A program made the position numbers and the translations under genes. DNA of 64,000 nt from an uncultured candidatus Porisulfidus sp. (GTDB lineage Bacteria > Pseudomonadota > Gammaproteobacteria > Poriferisulfidales > Poriferisulfidaceae), in NCBI GenBank assembly GCA_958431155.1, contig OY288106.1, positions 781,161 through 845,160 on the forward strand, read 5' to 3'. Shown piece after piece: positions 51,631 to 62,094 of the stretch (its first letter is position 1; each line of letters starts with the position of its first letter). The notes below the pieces were generated by a model, which was not told where the DNA came from, did not search any database, and saw nothing but the letters and a program-made list of their open reading frames with translations.

Positions 51631-53127
51631 TCAGCCCGCTTCCGGGCGCATGTGCGGGAACAGCAGTACGTCCCGGATCGACGGCACGTCGCAGAAGAAC
51701 ATCACCAGCCGGTCGATGCCGATGCCGATGCCGGCCGTCGGCGGCATACCGTACTCCAAGGCACGGATATAGTCGGCGTCGTAGTGCATGGCTTCCTGAT
51801 CGCCTGCGTCCCGCTTCTCCACCTGTGCCTGGAACCGTTCCGCCTGATCCTGCGGATCGTTCAACTCGGAGAAGCCGTTTGCGATTTCCCGCCCGGCCAT
51901 GAACAACTCAAAGCGGTCAACAAAGTCGGGGTTGTGGTCGCAGCGCCGCGCCAGCGGCGAGACTTCGAGCGGGTATTCGGTCACGAACGTCGGCTGTTCC
52001 AGTTTCTCCTCCACCGATGCTTCGAACAGGTCAAAAAGCAGTCCTCCCGAACCCCGATTCTCGTCGACATCGACTCCATTGTCCCGGCACAATCCTGCCA
52101 GCAGTTCCCGATTGGGAAGGTCGGCGTGCTCCAGACTTGGATGATGCGCCAGCACCGCGTCGGTCAGCGTCATGCGCTGGAATGGTTTCTGCAGGTCGTA
52201 CTCTTGGTCTTGATAGGACACCGTCGTGCCGCCCAACACGGCCTGCGCCATCTCCCGGATCAGTCCCTCCGAAAGGTCCATCAGGTCCTGGTAATCGGCA
52301 AACGCCTGATACAGCTCCATCATGGTGAATTCTGGGTTGTGTCGTGACGACACTCCTTCGTTGCGAAAGCTGCGGTTGATTTCGAATACTTTCTCGAACC
52401 CCCCGACCACCAGGCGCTTGAGGTACAACTCGGGAGCGACACGCAAATACAAGTCCTGGTGCAGCACGTTGTGATGCGTCGCGAAGGGGCGTGCCGCCGC
52501 GCCGCCTGCGATCGGATGCATCATGGGCGTCTCGACCTCCAGGAAGCCCTGCTCCTCCAGTTGCTGCCGCAGGCAGTTGAGCAACCGGCTGCGCCGCTGG
52601 AACACGCCCCGGGAATCGCTGTTCATGATCAGGTCCACGTGACGCTGCCGATAGCGCTGCTCAATGTCAGTCAACCCATGGTACTTCTCGGGAAGCGGCC
52701 GCAGGGACTTGCTCAGCAACCGCACTTCCTGCACGTCTACCGACAATTCCCCGGTCTTGGTCTTCATCAGGACGCCCTGCGCGCCGATGATGTCGCCGAT
52801 GTCCCAGGTCTTGAAGTCGGCGTAGTCCTCCTCGCCCAACCCGTCGCGACGCACCAGCAACTGAATCCGCCCGGTCCGGTCCTGCACATGCGCAAACGCG
52901 GACTTGCCCATGACGCGCCGGCTCATCAGCCGCCCACCCAAGGCCACGTGCACCTGACCGTCGGCCAGCTCTTCCATCGACTGCTCCGCATGCGCCTCGT
53001 TTAGTTCAAGCGCCGTGTGCGTGGGCCGGAAATCATTCGGATACGCCCAGCCGGACGCCCGCAGTTCCTGTAGTTTCTCCTGACGCTGCGCAAGCAGACG
53101 CTCTTCGCCGGTTTTCGTCTTCGCCAT
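51631..53127 (-). CDS. lysS: Lysyl-tRNA synthetase, class II
   Basis: Charges tRNA-Lys. 498 residues: an N-terminal OB-fold anticodon-binding domain (GRLMSRRVMGKSAFAHVQDR) and a class II catalytic core with motif 2 (FEINRSFRNEGVSSRHNPEF) and motif 3 (GMPPTAGIGIGIDRLVM). It starts on the last base of the prfB stop (TAATG), the conserved prfB-lysS coupling. Nothing unusual seen. Confidence 0.97.
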   Translation of the reverse strand: MAKTKTGEERLLAQRQEKLQELRASGWAYPNDFRPTHTALELNEAHAEQSMEELADGQVHVALGGRLMSRRVMGKSAFAHVQDRTGRIQLLVRRDGLGEEDYADFKTWDIGDIIGAQGVLMKTKTGELSVDVQEVRLLSKSLRPLPEKYHGLTDIEQRYRQRHVDLIMNSDSRGVFQRRSRLLNCLRQQLEEQGFLEVETPMMHPIAGGAAARPFATHHNVLHQDLYLRVAPELYLKRLVVGGFEKVFEINRSFRNEGVSSRHNPEFTMMELYQAFADYQDLMDLSEGLIREMAQAVLGGTTVSYQDQEYDLQKPFQRMTLTDAVLAHHPSLEHADLPNRELLAGLCRDNGVDVDENRGSGGLLFDLFEASVEEKLEQPTFVTEYPLEVSPLARRCDHNPDFVDRFELFMAGREIANGFSELNDPQDQAERFQAQVEKRDAGDQEAMHYDADYIRALEYGMPPTAGIGIGIDRLVMFFCDVPSIRDVLLFPHMRPEAG

Positions 53128-54222
53128 TACAACCCCGCTTTCAGACTGGCTTCGAGAAAAGCGTCGAGGTCGCCATCCAGCACGGTCTGCGGCGTGCCCG
53201 TCTCGACCTGAGTACGCAGATCCTTGATTCGCGACTGGTCCAGCACGTAGGAACGGATCTGGCTGCCCCAGCCAATGTCCGCCTTATCTCCGGCACTCTG
53301 CTGCTCAGCCTCACGCCGCTTCTGTTCTTCCAACTGGTAGAGCTTGGCCCGCAACTGCCGCATCGCCATCTCCTTGTTCTTGTGTTGTGAGCGACTATTC
53401 TGACATTGTGTAACCACGCCGCTCGGGAGATGCGTGAGCCGCACTGCCGATTCGGTCTTGTTGACGTGCTGCCCCCCGGCTCCGCTGGCCCGGTATACGT
53501 CGACCCTCAGGTCGCTGGGATCGATCTCGATTTCGATCTCGTCGCTGACCACCGGCGAGACCACCACCGCGGCAAACGAGGTGTGCCGTCGGTTGCCGGA
53601 GTCGAACGGCGACTTTCGCACCAGGCGGTGCACACCGGTTTCCGTGCGCAACCAGCCAAAGCAGTAGTCGCCGGTGTACTTGATGGTCGCGCTCTTGATT
53701 CCCGCCACTTCACCGGCTGAAGCGGCGATCAGTTCGGTCCCGTAGCCGCGCTTCTCCCCCCAACGCAGGTACATGCGCAGCAGCATTTCGGCCCAGTCCT
53801 GCGCCTCGGTGCCGCCGGAACCCGCCTGGATGTCGAGGAAGGCGTCGCCCGAATCGAAACGCCCGGAGAACATGCGCTGGAACTCCAGGTCGTGCACCTG
53901 CTTCGCGCACTCCCGGACATCCACCGCCAAGGCTTCCATCGTGTCCTCGTCCTGCTCCTCCAAAGCGATATCCAGCAACTCACCGGCGTCGCGCAGGGAA
54001 TTGCCGAGATCGTCGAGCGTCGCGACGACAGATTCCAGGCGGGCACGCGCCTGGCCCAGTTCGCGCGCCTGGTCCGGATCTTTCCAGATTTCGGGGTTTT
54101 CCAGTTGCTGTTTTATCTCGTCCAACTGGCGGCGTTTGCCGTCGAGGTCAAAGATACCCCCTGAGCGCATCCACCCGCTGTGTCAGGTTGCGCAACTGTT
54201 CCGGCAGTGAAAGTTCTTCCAT
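53127..54222 (-). CDS. prfB: Peptide chain release factor 2, with programmed +1 frameshift
   Basis: Terminates translation at UAA and UGA. Translation starts at the ATG at 54222 ([20 protein letters not shown]), reaches CTT-TGA at codons 24-25, then shifts +1 to GAC and continues for 340 residues, giving 364 in all. The RF2 specificity motif SPF is at 204-206 and the GGQ at 249-251, one off E. coli numbering. The frame after the shift is open from 54170 on its own, which can mislead annotation. It lies in the run holA-proA-prfB-lysS. Confidence 0.97.
54147..54162 (-). promoter_or_regulatory. RF2 programmed frameshift site
   Basis: Minus strand AGGGGGTATCTTTGAC: an internal Shine-Dalgarno-like AGGGGG (54162-54157), the slippery CTT, the in-frame UGA (54150-54148) with a following C, and GAC as the first codon of the +1 frame. 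This is the classic autoregulatory element: low RF2 favours shifting. Confidence 0.95.
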
Positions 54223-54246
54223 GGTCAGGGCCTCGTAGGCGGCGAA

Positions 54247-55509
54247 TTATACGCGGATTTGACCGTCGCCATACACCACGAACTTCTGGCTGGTCAACCC
54301 TTCCAGGCCCACCGGCCCCCGGGCGTGCAGCTTGTCGGTACTGATTCCGATTTCTGCACCCAGTCCGTACTCGAACCCGTCCGCAAACCGGGTCGAGGCG
54401 TTGACCATCACCGAACTGGAGTCCACCTCACGCATGAACCGCTTGGCCCGCTCTTCGTCCGTGGTGACGATGGCGTCCGTATGGTGCGAGCCGTATTTTG
54501 CGATGTGGTCCATCGCATCGTCGAGGCCCGCGACCACCCGCACCGACAGGATCGGTGACAGGTATTCCTCGCTCCAGTCATCCTCAGCCGCAGGCACGGC
54601 CTTCTCCAGCAACTTGCAGGTACGAGGACAACCGCGAATCTCCACGCCATGCTCGACATAAGCGTCACCTAGAACCGGCAGCAGTTCTTCCGCACGGGAC
54701 TCCGCGACCAGCAGGGTCTCCATCGCATTGCACACCCCGTAGCGCTGGGTCTTGGCGTTGACGGCAATCCGGATCGCCTGGTCCCGGTCGGCTGCATCGT
54801 CGATGTACACATGGCACACGCCATGCAGGTGCTTGAGGATCGGAATATGGGTCTGGTCGTGAACCCGCTTGATCAGTTCCGTCCCGCCCCGGGGAATAAT
54901 CAGATCCACCCACTCGTCCATCTTGAGCAGCGCGTCAATCGCGGCCCGGTCCGTGGTCGGCAGCAATTGCACGCCTTCCGAGGGAAGCGAAGCCCGACGC
55001 AGGCCTTCCTGCAAGCATTCCGCCAGTGCCTGATTGGAACGGTACGACTCGGAGCCGCCGCGCAGAATCACCGCATTGCCGGACTTCACACACAGCCCTC
55101 CCGCTTCCGCAGTCACGCCGGGGCGGGCCTCGTAGATCATGCCGATAACCCCGATCGGTACTCGCATCCGGCCGATTTTCAGGCCATTGGGCTGATCCCG
55201 CATGTCCGAGGTTCGGCCCAGAAGGTCCGGCAGCTCAGCAATATGTTCAAGTTCCACCGCCAGCGCCTCGAGCCTAGACTCGTCCAACGCCAAGCGGTCG
55301 ATGAATGCATCGTTCCGATGTTCTTTCACCGCTTCGACATCTTCTGAATTGGCCTCGACGATGGTGTCCACGCGTTCCCGAATCAGGTTAGCCGTGGTTC
55401 GCATCACCTGGTTGCGCGCCGCCGCGCTGGAGGCCGCAATTACTCGCCCAGCCGCGCGTGCGGCTTGGCCCAATTCGGCAATCCGGGCATCCAGGTTCTC
55501 AGTGGACAT
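54247..55509 (-). CDS. proA: Gamma-glutamyl phosphate reductase
   Basis: Second step of proline synthesis from glutamate. The catalytic Cys260 lies in QRYGVCNAMETLL, and the NADPH-side motif PIGVIGMIYEARPGVTAEAG is typical. 420 residues is normal. It begins 11 bases inside the end of holA, a conserved neighbour in gammaproteobacteria, and is followed after 24 bases by prfB. No proB is near. Confidence 0.96.
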   Translation of the reverse strand: MSTENLDARIAELGQAARAAGRVIAASSAAARNQVMRTTANLIRERVDTIVEANSEDVEAVKEHRNDAFIDRLALDESRLEALAVELEHIAELPDLLGRTSDMRDQPNGLKIGRMRVPIGVIGMIYEARPGVTAEAGGLCVKSGNAVILRGGSESYRSNQALAECLQEGLRRASLPSEGVQLLPTTDRAAIDALLKMDEWVDLIIPRGGTELIKRVHDQTHIPILKHLHGVCHVYIDDAADRDQAIRIAVNAKTQRYGVCNAMETLLVAESRAEELLPVLGDAYVEHGVEIRGCPRTCKLLEKAVPAAEDDWSEEYLSPILSVRVVAGLDDAMDHIAKYGSHHTDAIVTTDEERAKRFMREVDSSSVMVNASTRFADGFEYGLGAEIGISTDKLHARGPVGLEGLTSQKFVVYGDGQIRV

Positions 55510-56518
55510 GGTCGGAAACTCCTTGTACGGGCAGCAATCTATCCTTTTCTGAAAAAGCCAGGCAGGCGTTCTGGATGGCGGGCCACGAGCTCTCCGGTCC
55601 CTGCCCCTTGACCACCCGTTCCAGGTGGATGAAACGTTTCAGTATAGCGCGAAAATGCTCCCGGGAGTGCTGGTTCAAGGCTCTTTTCAGCGCGTCGCGG
55701 CGGGTGAATGGAAAAATCGAATCCAGCCCGGACGGCTGCCGGCTCAAGGCGAGCAATTGGCGTACCTCGCGCATCAGCATGGCGTGCGTCGCAACCGGGT
55801 CGTGGCCTTCGCTCTCCAGATTCCGTGCCACGCCAACGATGCGATGGCCCCGGCCTTGCAGCATGGCCATAGCGAGGTCCATCACCTCGTAACGGGCATC
55901 CTGCCCCAGGAACCGCTGCAGGGATTCCAGCGAGACCGGCCCCGATCCGTTCAGAATGTGCAGTTTCTGCAGTTCCTGTTCGGCTGCCAGCAGGTTGCCT
56001 TCCACGCACGACAGGAAATACTCCACCTCGCACACGCCCATCTCCAGTTCAAACCGCCGCAGGGCTCCCTGCAACCACTGCTGCGTCTCCCTCTCGTCGA
56101 GCGGCATGATCCGCACGATCAGGCCGACCTTGTCGATGGCACGCGCCCACGCCTCGTTCAGGCCTCGGTTGTCCAGCCGGGGCACCTGCAAGGTAATCAG
56201 GCTGCCTTCCGGAGCCTGCCCACACCATTCCTTAAGTCGGGCTTTTGCCGTCGCATCCGGCTTGCCGCTCAGCACCCGCATGTCGAGCATGGCTTGATCC
56301 CCGAACAGGGACGGGCTGCACAGTGTCGGCAGTTCCTCCCAGGCAAACCCTCGCTCGATGATTCGTAGCTCGCGGCGGTCGAAGCCCTCCTGCTTTGCTC
56401 GCCTTCGGATCATTCGCGCCGCATCCCGCATCTGCACCGGCTCGTCCCCGGTAATCAGGTACACCGGCAGGAGCGGCCCGTCCAAGGCCTCGCGGAGTTT
56501 TCGAAAATAGACTTTCAC
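55499..56518 (-). CDS. holA: DNA polymerase III delta subunit
   Basis: Clamp-loader wrench subunit. I start at the GTG at 56518 (reads MKVYFRKLREALDGPLLPVY), 339 residues; the longer open reading to 56560 would run into the divergent gene's start. Family marks: VYLITGDEPVQMRDAARMIR, FAWEELPTLCSPSLFGDQAM, and the C-terminal collar with LKRFIHLERVVKGQG. The usual upstream lptE is not here; a GarR-like gene is divergent instead. proA starts inside its end. Confidence 0.92.
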   Translation of the reverse strand: MKVYFRKLREALDGPLLPVYLITGDEPVQMRDAARMIRRRAKQEGFDRRELRIIERGFAWEELPTLCSPSLFGDQAMLDMRVLSGKPDATAKARLKEWCGQAPEGSLITLQVPRLDNRGLNEAWARAIDKVGLIVRIMPLDERETQQWLQGALRRFELEMGVCEVEYFLSCVEGNLLAAEQELQKLHILNGSGPVSLESLQRFLGQDARYEVMDLAMAMLQGRGHRIVGVARNLESEGHDPVATHAMLMREVRQLLALSRQPSGLDSIFPFTRRDALKRALNQHSREHFRAILKRFIHLERVVKGQGPESSWPAIQNACLAFSEKDRLLPVQGVSDHVH

Positions 56519-56562
56519 GATACGGGTAAGATGCGTTCGTATTGTATAAGGAACAGACACCC

Positions 56563-57450
56563 ATGAGTGAGCTTTCCATCGGCTGGGTCGGCCCCGGCAT
56601 CATGGGCCGCCCGATGGCCCTCAACCTGCTGCGCGCAGGCTATCCGGTCAAGGCGTCCGCGCGCCGTCCCGAGCAGTTGGAGCCCCTGATCGAAGCCGGA
56701 GCGACGACCGGAGACAGTCCGGCCGAAGTCAGCACAACGACCGACCTGACCATCGTCATGGTGGCGGACACGCCGGACATGCTGGAAGTCGTGACGGGAG
56801 AGAACGGAATCGACAAAGGTGCCCGACCCGGTCACATCGTGGTCGACATGAGCACCGTCTCGCCAACCGAGACGCGAGCCGTGGCCCAACAACTGGAGGC
56901 GAAGGGCATTGCCATGCTGGACGCCCCGGTGTCCGGTGGTGAAACCGGGGCGATCGACGGCACTCTCTCGATCATGGTCGGCGGGCCGGAAGAAATCTTC
57001 GAGCGCGTACGCCCGGTGTTCGAGGTGCTTGGGGAACAGGTGCGTCGAATCGGCGATGCCGGAGCCGGACAGGTTGCCAAGGCCTGCAACCAATTGCTAG
57101 TGGCACAGACGATGGCGGCAGTGGCAGAGGCCTTTCTGCTGGCGGAATCGAGCGGTGTGAGCCGCGAACAGGTGCGCGATGCCCTGCTCGGCGGATTCGC
57201 CTACAGCCGCATACTGGAAGTTCATGGACAACGCATGTTGACCGACGACTACCAACCCGGATTCAAGGCCAAATTGCACCTCAAGGATCTTCGGATCGTG
57301 GACCAGGAGGCTCGGGAGACCGGCCTTTTCTTGTCCGGCGCGAAAGACGCGTTACATCTGATGGAACAACTGGTCGCGCAAGGCGATGGCGGGCTGGATT
57401 CCGCCGCCCTGGCAAAAATGGTACGCCAGCGTTCCTTAAAGAAAGGCTGA
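56563..57450 (+). CDS. Beta-hydroxyacid dehydrogenase, GarR/tartronate semialdehyde reductase-like
   Basis: NAD(P)-dependent reductase of the 3-hydroxyisobutyrate dehydrogenase family. From the ATG at 56563 (AAGGA upstream) it has 295 residues. The dinucleotide motif GWVGPGIMG is at 7-15, substrate motif DAPVSGG at 120-126, and catalytic Lys173 in GAGQVAKACNQLL. The sequence is closest in pattern to 2-hydroxy-3-oxopropionate reductase, which works in glycolate/glyoxylate salvage. It stands alone; no glyoxylate carboligase gene is near. Confidence 0.87.
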   Translation: MSELSIGWVGPGIMGRPMALNLLRAGYPVKASARRPEQLEPLIEAGATTGDSPAEVSTTTDLTIVMVADTPDMLEVVTGENGIDKGARPGHIVVDMSTVSPTETRAVAQQLEAKGIAMLDAPVSGGETGAIDGTLSIMVGGPEEIFERVRPVFEVLGEQVRRIGDAGAGQVAKACNQLLVAQTMAAVAEAFLLAESSGVSREQVRDALLGGFAYSRILEVHGQRMLTDDYQPGFKAKLHLKDLRIVDQEARETGLFLSGAKDALHLMEQLVAQGDGGLDSAALAKMVRQRSLKKG

Positions 57451-57469
57451 ACTCAGATAAATCTAGAAC

Positions 57470-57560
57470 TGGCGGAGAGGGAGGGATTCGAACCCTCGAT
57501 GGGGTATCAGCCCATACTCCCTTAGCAGGGGAGCGCTTTCAGCCACTCAGCCACCTCTCC
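57470..57560 (-). tRNA. tRNA-Ser (anticodon GCU)
   Basis: The minus strand gives GGAGAGG...CCTCTCC as acceptor stem, anticodon loop CTGCTAA with GCT, the long variable arm of class II tRNAs (GTATGGGCTGATACCCCA region), T-loop TTCGAAT, and encoded CCA (57472-57470). Position just after csrA on the same strand is conserved in gammaproteobacteria. Confidence 0.95.
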
Positions 57561-57569
57561 GGTAACTAC

Positions 57570-57758
57570 CTAGCTTCCCTCAGATTCCTTCGTCTTGTCG
57601 TTCGCGTCGTGCGGAAGAATTTCTTCGCGATATATACGCACGTCCCTGGGCGCATCAATTCCGAGCCGTACCTGATTGCCTTTCATGCTCATCACCGTAA
57701 CCGTGACCTGATCATCAATGATCAGTGATTCTCCTATTTTTCTGGTTAGAATCAGCAC
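57570..57758 (-). CDS. csrA: Carbon storage regulator CsrA
   Basis: RNA-binding post-transcriptional regulator. 62 residues: [16 protein letters not shown] start, the [20 protein letters not shown] core with the RNA-binding Arg near 44, and a hydrophilic tail. The start is GTG at 57758 with GGGGAG before it. In the leader, AGGAT and GGGGAG supply two GGA motifs, one overlapping the Shine-Dalgarno, which is the arrangement expected for autoregulation. It lies between lysC and tRNA-Ser. Confidence 0.95.
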   Translation of the reverse strand: MLILTRKIGESLIIDDQVTVTVMSMKGNQVRLGIDAPRDVRIYREEILPHDANDKTKESEGS

Positions 57759-57823
57759 TCCCCATGCATCCTAGAACCTCGCGTAAGTGAAAATGGACGT
57801 ACAAAAGACGCCCCATTTTAGCA

Positions 57824-59044
57824 CTAACTACTTTCCGCCAAAGCGAACTCCCGATGTAGCACCTGAACGCAGGTTTCAAGCAGCGGCTCAGCAATCACCA
57901 CCGAGATCTTGATCTCCGAAGTAGAAATCATGGAGATGTTCACACCCGCCTCGGCCAGCGCCTCGAACATGCGGCTCGCGATCCCCGCGTGCGAGCGCAT
58001 GCCGACCCCGACCAGCGACACCTTGACGATGTCCCGGTTGCCGCGGGTCTCGCGCGCGCCGAGCTCGCCCCCGACCTGCTCCAGAATCTCTAGCGCCTTG
58101 GCGTAGTCGTTGCGGTGCACCGTGAAGGTGAAGTCGGCCGTGCCGTCCTGCCCGACGTTCTGCACGATCATGTCTACCTCGATGTGCGCCTCGGCGATCG
58201 GCCCGAGGATGCGGGCGGCAACGCCCGGCATATCGGGCACGCCGGAGATCGTCAACTGCGCTTCGTCGCGGTTGTGCGCGATGCCGGCGATAGTGGCCTG
58301 CTCCATGTTTTCAGCCTCCTCTGAGATCAGCGTTCCAGGACCGGCTTCAAATGTGGAAAGAACCCGGAGCGGAACATTGTACTTTTCTGCGAACAGCACC
58401 GAGCGCAGTTGCAGCACCTTGGACCCGAGCCCGGACATTTCCAGCATCTCCTCGTAGGTGAGGTGTTCCAGCCTGCGCGCCTCCGGCACCAGCCTGGGAT
58501 CCGCCGTGTACACTCCCTCGACATCGGTGTAGACATGGCACTCGTCCGCGCCCAACGAGGCCGCCAGCGCAACCGCGGTCGTGTCCGACCCGCCCCGGCC
58601 CAAGGTCGTGACCCGACCGGACTCGTCCATGCCCTGGAATCCGGCCACTACCACTACCTGCCCCTCGTCCAGCAGGCCGTTCAAATGCTCGCTGTCGATG
58701 TTCTTGATCCGGGCCTTGTTGGCCTGCCCTTCCGTCAGGATTCCCGCCTGCCTCCCGGTCAGCGCCACGGCCGGGCAACCGAGCGCCTGCAACGCCAGTG
58801 ACAGCAGCGCGATGCTGACCCGTTCGCCGGACGACAGCAGAAGGTCCAGAGCGGGGCCTGCCGGCTGTGAACTTACCTGGCGCGCGAGCGACAGCAGATG
58901 GTCGGTCTCACCGCCCATCGCGGACAGCACCACCACCAGGCGGTGCCCTTGGCTATGCTGCTCATGAAGCCGTTCGGCGATGGCCAAGAGCTTCTCGGTG
59001 CTGGCCACCGAGGTCCCGCCGTACTTCTGCACCCAGAGACTCAT
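57824..59044 (-). CDS. lysC: Aspartokinase
   Basis: Phosphorylates aspartate for lysine, threonine and methionine synthesis. 406 residues, monofunctional. The kinase start VQKYGGTSVAS and the GRGGSDTTAVALAASLGA motif are intact. Two ACT domains follow, one with ISGVPDMPGVAARILGPIAE, the other with VGVGMRSHAGIASRMFEALA, so feedback control by lysine/threonine is expected. alaS ends 1 base upstream. It follows the recA-recX-alaS-lysC-csrA order known in pseudomonads. Confidence 0.96.
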   Translation of the reverse strand: MSLWVQKYGGTSVASTEKLLAIAERLHEQHSQGHRLVVVLSAMGGETDHLLSLARQVSSQPAGPALDLLLSSGERVSIALLSLALQALGCPAVALTGRQAGILTEGQANKARIKNIDSEHLNGLLDEGQVVVVAGFQGMDESGRVTTLGRGGSDTTAVALAASLGADECHVYTDVEGVYTADPRLVPEARRLEHLTYEEMLEMSGLGSKVLQLRSVLFAEKYNVPLRVLSTFEAGPGTLISEEAENMEQATIAGIAHNRDEAQLTISGVPDMPGVAARILGPIAEAHIEVDMIVQNVGQDGTADFTFTVHRNDYAKALEILEQVGGELGARETRGNRDIVKVSLVGVGMRSHAGIASRMFEALAEAGVNISMISTSEIKISVVIAEPLLETCVQVLHREFALAESS

Positions 59045-59045
59045 G

Positions 59046-61646
59046 TCAGTGCAGCCTCTCGCGAACCCACTTCGGAATCGACTCCAGTGCCTCCTTCAAA
59101 GCCTGTGGATGGTTCCCTCCGGCCTGCGCCATGTCCGGGCGGCCCCCGCCCTTCCCGCCAACCTGCACGGCTACCGAATTGACCAATTCCCCGGCCTTGA
59201 TCCGCTCGGTCTGATCCGGGGTTACCCCCGCCACCAGGGTCACCTTTTCGCCCTTGACCGAGGCCAGCACGATCACCGCGCTTCCGAGCTTGTCCTTGAG
59301 TTGGTCCAGCATGCTGCGCATCGATTTGATGTCGGCATCCACCTGGGCGCACAACACCTTGATTCCGTTGATCTCCACTGCCTGCTGTACCAGATCACCG
59401 CCGGCCCGGTGCGCCTGCCGGTTCTTAAGTCGTTCCAGTTCCTTTTCAAGATTCTGGTTCTGATCGACCAGACGCTCAAGCTTTTCCCGGAAATTATCCG
59501 GCACGGCTCGAATCAATTCGGCCGTGTTACGCAGCAGTTCCTTCTGCTCCCAGACCCAGCGGTGCGCTACCGCCCCGGTCAGGGCCTCGATCCGCCGTAC
59601 GCCAGAGGCGATACCCGACTCGCTGACGATGCAGAAAAATCCGATATCCCCGGTACGTGAAACATGCGTGCCCCCGCACAACTCCATTGAGAAGTCGCCC
59701 ATCCGCAACACCCGGACTTCATCGCCATACTTGTCGCCGAAAAACGCGAGCGCGCCGGCATCCAGCGCCTCCCGGAACGGCATGACTGTCGGTTCCGCCT
59801 CGTAGTTTCGCCGGATCGCAGCGTTGACCATTTCCTCGATCCGGTGCAGTTCCTCCATCGCGACAGGCTGCGGGTGCGAGAAATCGAAACGCAGCCGGTC
59901 CGGGGCGACCAGCGAACCCTTCTGCATGACGTGAGCACCGAGAACCTCGCGCAGAGCTGCATGCATCAGGTGCGTGGCGGAATGATTGAGCATGATCGAC
60001 TGGCGGCGCTCTGCATCCACTTCCGCGGTCACCGAATCGCCGACTTTCAGGCTTCCCTCCCGCAATCGGCCCAGATGCAAATGAGCCTGCCCATGCTTCT
60101 GCGTATCGCGAACCTCGAACCGGCTGTCCGCGCCACACAGCCAGCCGGTATCGCCGACCTGTCCGCCCGACTCGGCATAGAACGGGGTCTCCTCCAGCAC
60201 CGCCACCGCATCGGTGCCGGCCTCCACTTCCTGCACGCTTCGGCCATCGGCGTAAAGCGCGACCACCGAGCTGTCCTGGGTGACCCGCTCGTAACCGCTG
60301 AAGCGGCCGTCCTGGGCAACATCCTTAAGCTGGGAGTAATCCACCGAAAACTGCGCGGTGTCCCGGGCACGGTCGCGCTGCTCGTCCATTCGGCGTTCAT
60401 AATCCTCCGCGTCCACCGTCAGGCCGCGTTCCCGGGCGATGTCCTGGGTCAGGTCGACCGGAAAGCCGTAGGTATCGTAGAGCAGGAAGGCGAGTTCTCC
60501 GGGAATCGTACTGTCCTGGAGCTGGGCCAACCCGTCGTCCAGAACCTTCAAGCCTGTCTGGAGCGTCTGCGCGAAGCGCTCCTCTTCCTGCAGCAGGGCT
60601 TCCTCGATCCGGTCGCGAGCCTCTGCCAGGTCCGGGTGGGCTTTCCCCATCACTTCGACCAGCGGTCCCACGAGACGGTGGAAGAAAGGCTCGGTCAAAC
60701 CGATCTTGTTGCCGTGGCGCAAGGCGCGGCGGATGATTCGACGCAGTACATAGCCCCGTCCCTCGTTGGACGGCAGCATGCCGTCCATGATCAGAAATCC
60801 ACTGGTCCGGATATGGTCCGCGATCACATTGAACGATGCGGATTTCGGCTCGCCCACCGTATTCACCATTTCGGACACGGCCCGCCGCAGCGGCACGAAC
60901 AGGTCCGTCTGGTAGTTGTCGTGCACGCCTTGCATGACCGCTGCGATGCGCTCAAGCCCCATGCCGGTATCCACCGACGGACTTGGCAGCGGCTCCATGC
61001 TCCCGTCCGCTTCGCGCCGGTACTGCATGAAGACCAGGTTCCAGATCTCCACGAAGCGGTCGTTGTCCTCGCCTTGACCCGGCGGCTTGCCCGGAATCCC
61101 CTCTCCATGGTCGTAGTACACCTCGGAGCAAGGCCCGCACGGCCCGGTGTCGCCCATCGACCAGAAGTTCTCTTCTGCGCCAAGCCGGACCAGACGTTTC
61201 GCGTCGACGCCGACCTCCTCGCGCCAGATCCGCTCCGCCACGTCGTCGTCCTGGTACACCGAGACCCAGAGCTGGTCCGGCGACAACGCGAGCGTGCCGG
61301 TCAGGAATTCCCAGCAGTACTGAATCGCCTCTTCCTTGAAGTAGTCGCCAAAACTGAAATTTCCAAGCATCTCGAAAAACGTGTGATGCCGGGCGGTGTA
61401 GCCGACGTTCTCCAGATCGTTATGCTTCCCGCCGGCACGAACGCAACGCTGCGCGCTGACCGCCCGCGGCGGCGTGCGGGTTTCGTGGCCGAGGAACACG
61501 TCCTTGAACTGCACCATCCCCGCATTGGTGAACAACAGGCTTGGGTCGTTCGCCGGAACCAGCGGGCTGGAGGGCACGACCTGATGGTCGTGATCCGCGA
61601 AATAGTCCAGGAAAGCCTGGCGGATATTGTCGCTCTGATCAATCAT
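59046..61646 (-). CDS. alaS: Alanyl-tRNA synthetase
   Basis: Charges tRNA-Ala and edits Ser/Gly mischarging. I start at the ATG at 61646 ([16 protein letters not shown]), 866 residues; nine more codons upstream are open but lie within recX. The class II core begins [19 protein letters not shown] and [20 protein letters not shown]. The editing domain zinc site is HSATH plus CGGTH. The C-terminal coiled coil and DHHA1 domain are present ([16 protein letters not shown]). It overlaps the recX end by 8 bases. Confidence 0.97.
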   Translation of the reverse strand: MIDQSDNIRQAFLDYFADHDHQVVPSSPLVPANDPSLLFTNAGMVQFKDVFLGHETRTPPRAVSAQRCVRAGGKHNDLENVGYTARHHTFFEMLGNFSFGDYFKEEAIQYCWEFLTGTLALSPDQLWVSVYQDDDVAERIWREEVGVDAKRLVRLGAEENFWSMGDTGPCGPCSEVYYDHGEGIPGKPPGQGEDNDRFVEIWNLVFMQYRREADGSMEPLPSPSVDTGMGLERIAAVMQGVHDNYQTDLFVPLRRAVSEMVNTVGEPKSASFNVIADHIRTSGFLIMDGMLPSNEGRGYVLRRIIRRALRHGNKIGLTEPFFHRLVGPLVEVMGKAHPDLAEARDRIEEALLQEEERFAQTLQTGLKVLDDGLAQLQDSTIPGELAFLLYDTYGFPVDLTQDIARERGLTVDAEDYERRMDEQRDRARDTAQFSVDYSQLKDVAQDGRFSGYERVTQDSSVVALYADGRSVQEVEAGTDAVAVLEETPFYAESGGQVGDTGWLCGADSRFEVRDTQKHGQAHLHLGRLREGSLKVGDSVTAEVDAERRQSIMLNHSATHLMHAALREVLGAHVMQKGSLVAPDRLRFDFSHPQPVAMEELHRIEEMVNAAIRRNYEAEPTVMPFREALDAGALAFFGDKYGDEVRVLRMGDFSMELCGGTHVSRTGDIGFFCIVSESGIASGVRRIEALTGAVAHRWVWEQKELLRNTAELIRAVPDNFREKLERLVDQNQNLEKELERLKNRQAHRAGGDLVQQAVEINGIKVLCAQVDADIKSMRSMLDQLKDKLGSAVIVLASVKGEKVTLVAGVTPDQTERIKAGELVNSVAVQVGGKGGGRPDMAQAGGNHPQALKEALESIPKWVRERLH

Positions 61647-62094
61647 CCCGACTCTCCTGAAGCGCCGTATCAACTGCCCGTCTCGCGACCTCGCCCGGGT
61701 ACCCGCGCTGGCTCAAAAAACGCAGCATCTGTGCTCTTGCCAACGCCCGTACCCTCGTCTTCTGGCGCAATGCCTCGCAGGCGCGCTTCAAATCTCCCTC
61801 CCTCGCCGAGGACTCGAACGCCTGGGCAATATCGCCCGACACGCCCCGTTCGCGTAATTCGCCCGCCACGCGAAGGCTGCCATAACCGCGGTCCATCAGC
61901 GAACGGGTGCAGGCTTCCGCAAAACGGTAGTCGCTCTGCAGATCCTGCTCGCGCAATGCCGCCAATGCTGCATCCACCGCCTCAGCGGAAAAACTTCGCG
62001 CCCGCAGCTTGTCGCGCAACTCCCGGCTCGAATGTTCGCGTCGCGCCAGAAGACTGACCGCCTGCTGCACGGCGTTACGCCTCGGTTGCGGCAT
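61639..62094 (-). CDS. recX: Regulatory protein RecX
   Basis: Modulates RecA filament activity. 151 residues made of three-helix repeats: [20 protein letters not shown], then [20 protein letters not shown] and [20 protein letters not shown], and a last repeat with [18 protein letters not shown]. It begins 20 bases inside the end of recA in another frame and overlaps alaS, so recA-recX-alaS are closely coupled. Confidence 0.93.
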   Translation of the reverse strand: MPQPRRNAVQQAVSLLARREHSSRELRDKLRARSFSAEAVDAALAALREQDLQSDYRFAEACTRSLMDRGYGSLRVAGELRERGVSGDIAQAFESSAREGDLKRACEALRQKTRVRALARAQMLRFLSQRGYPGEVARRAVDTALQESRDD

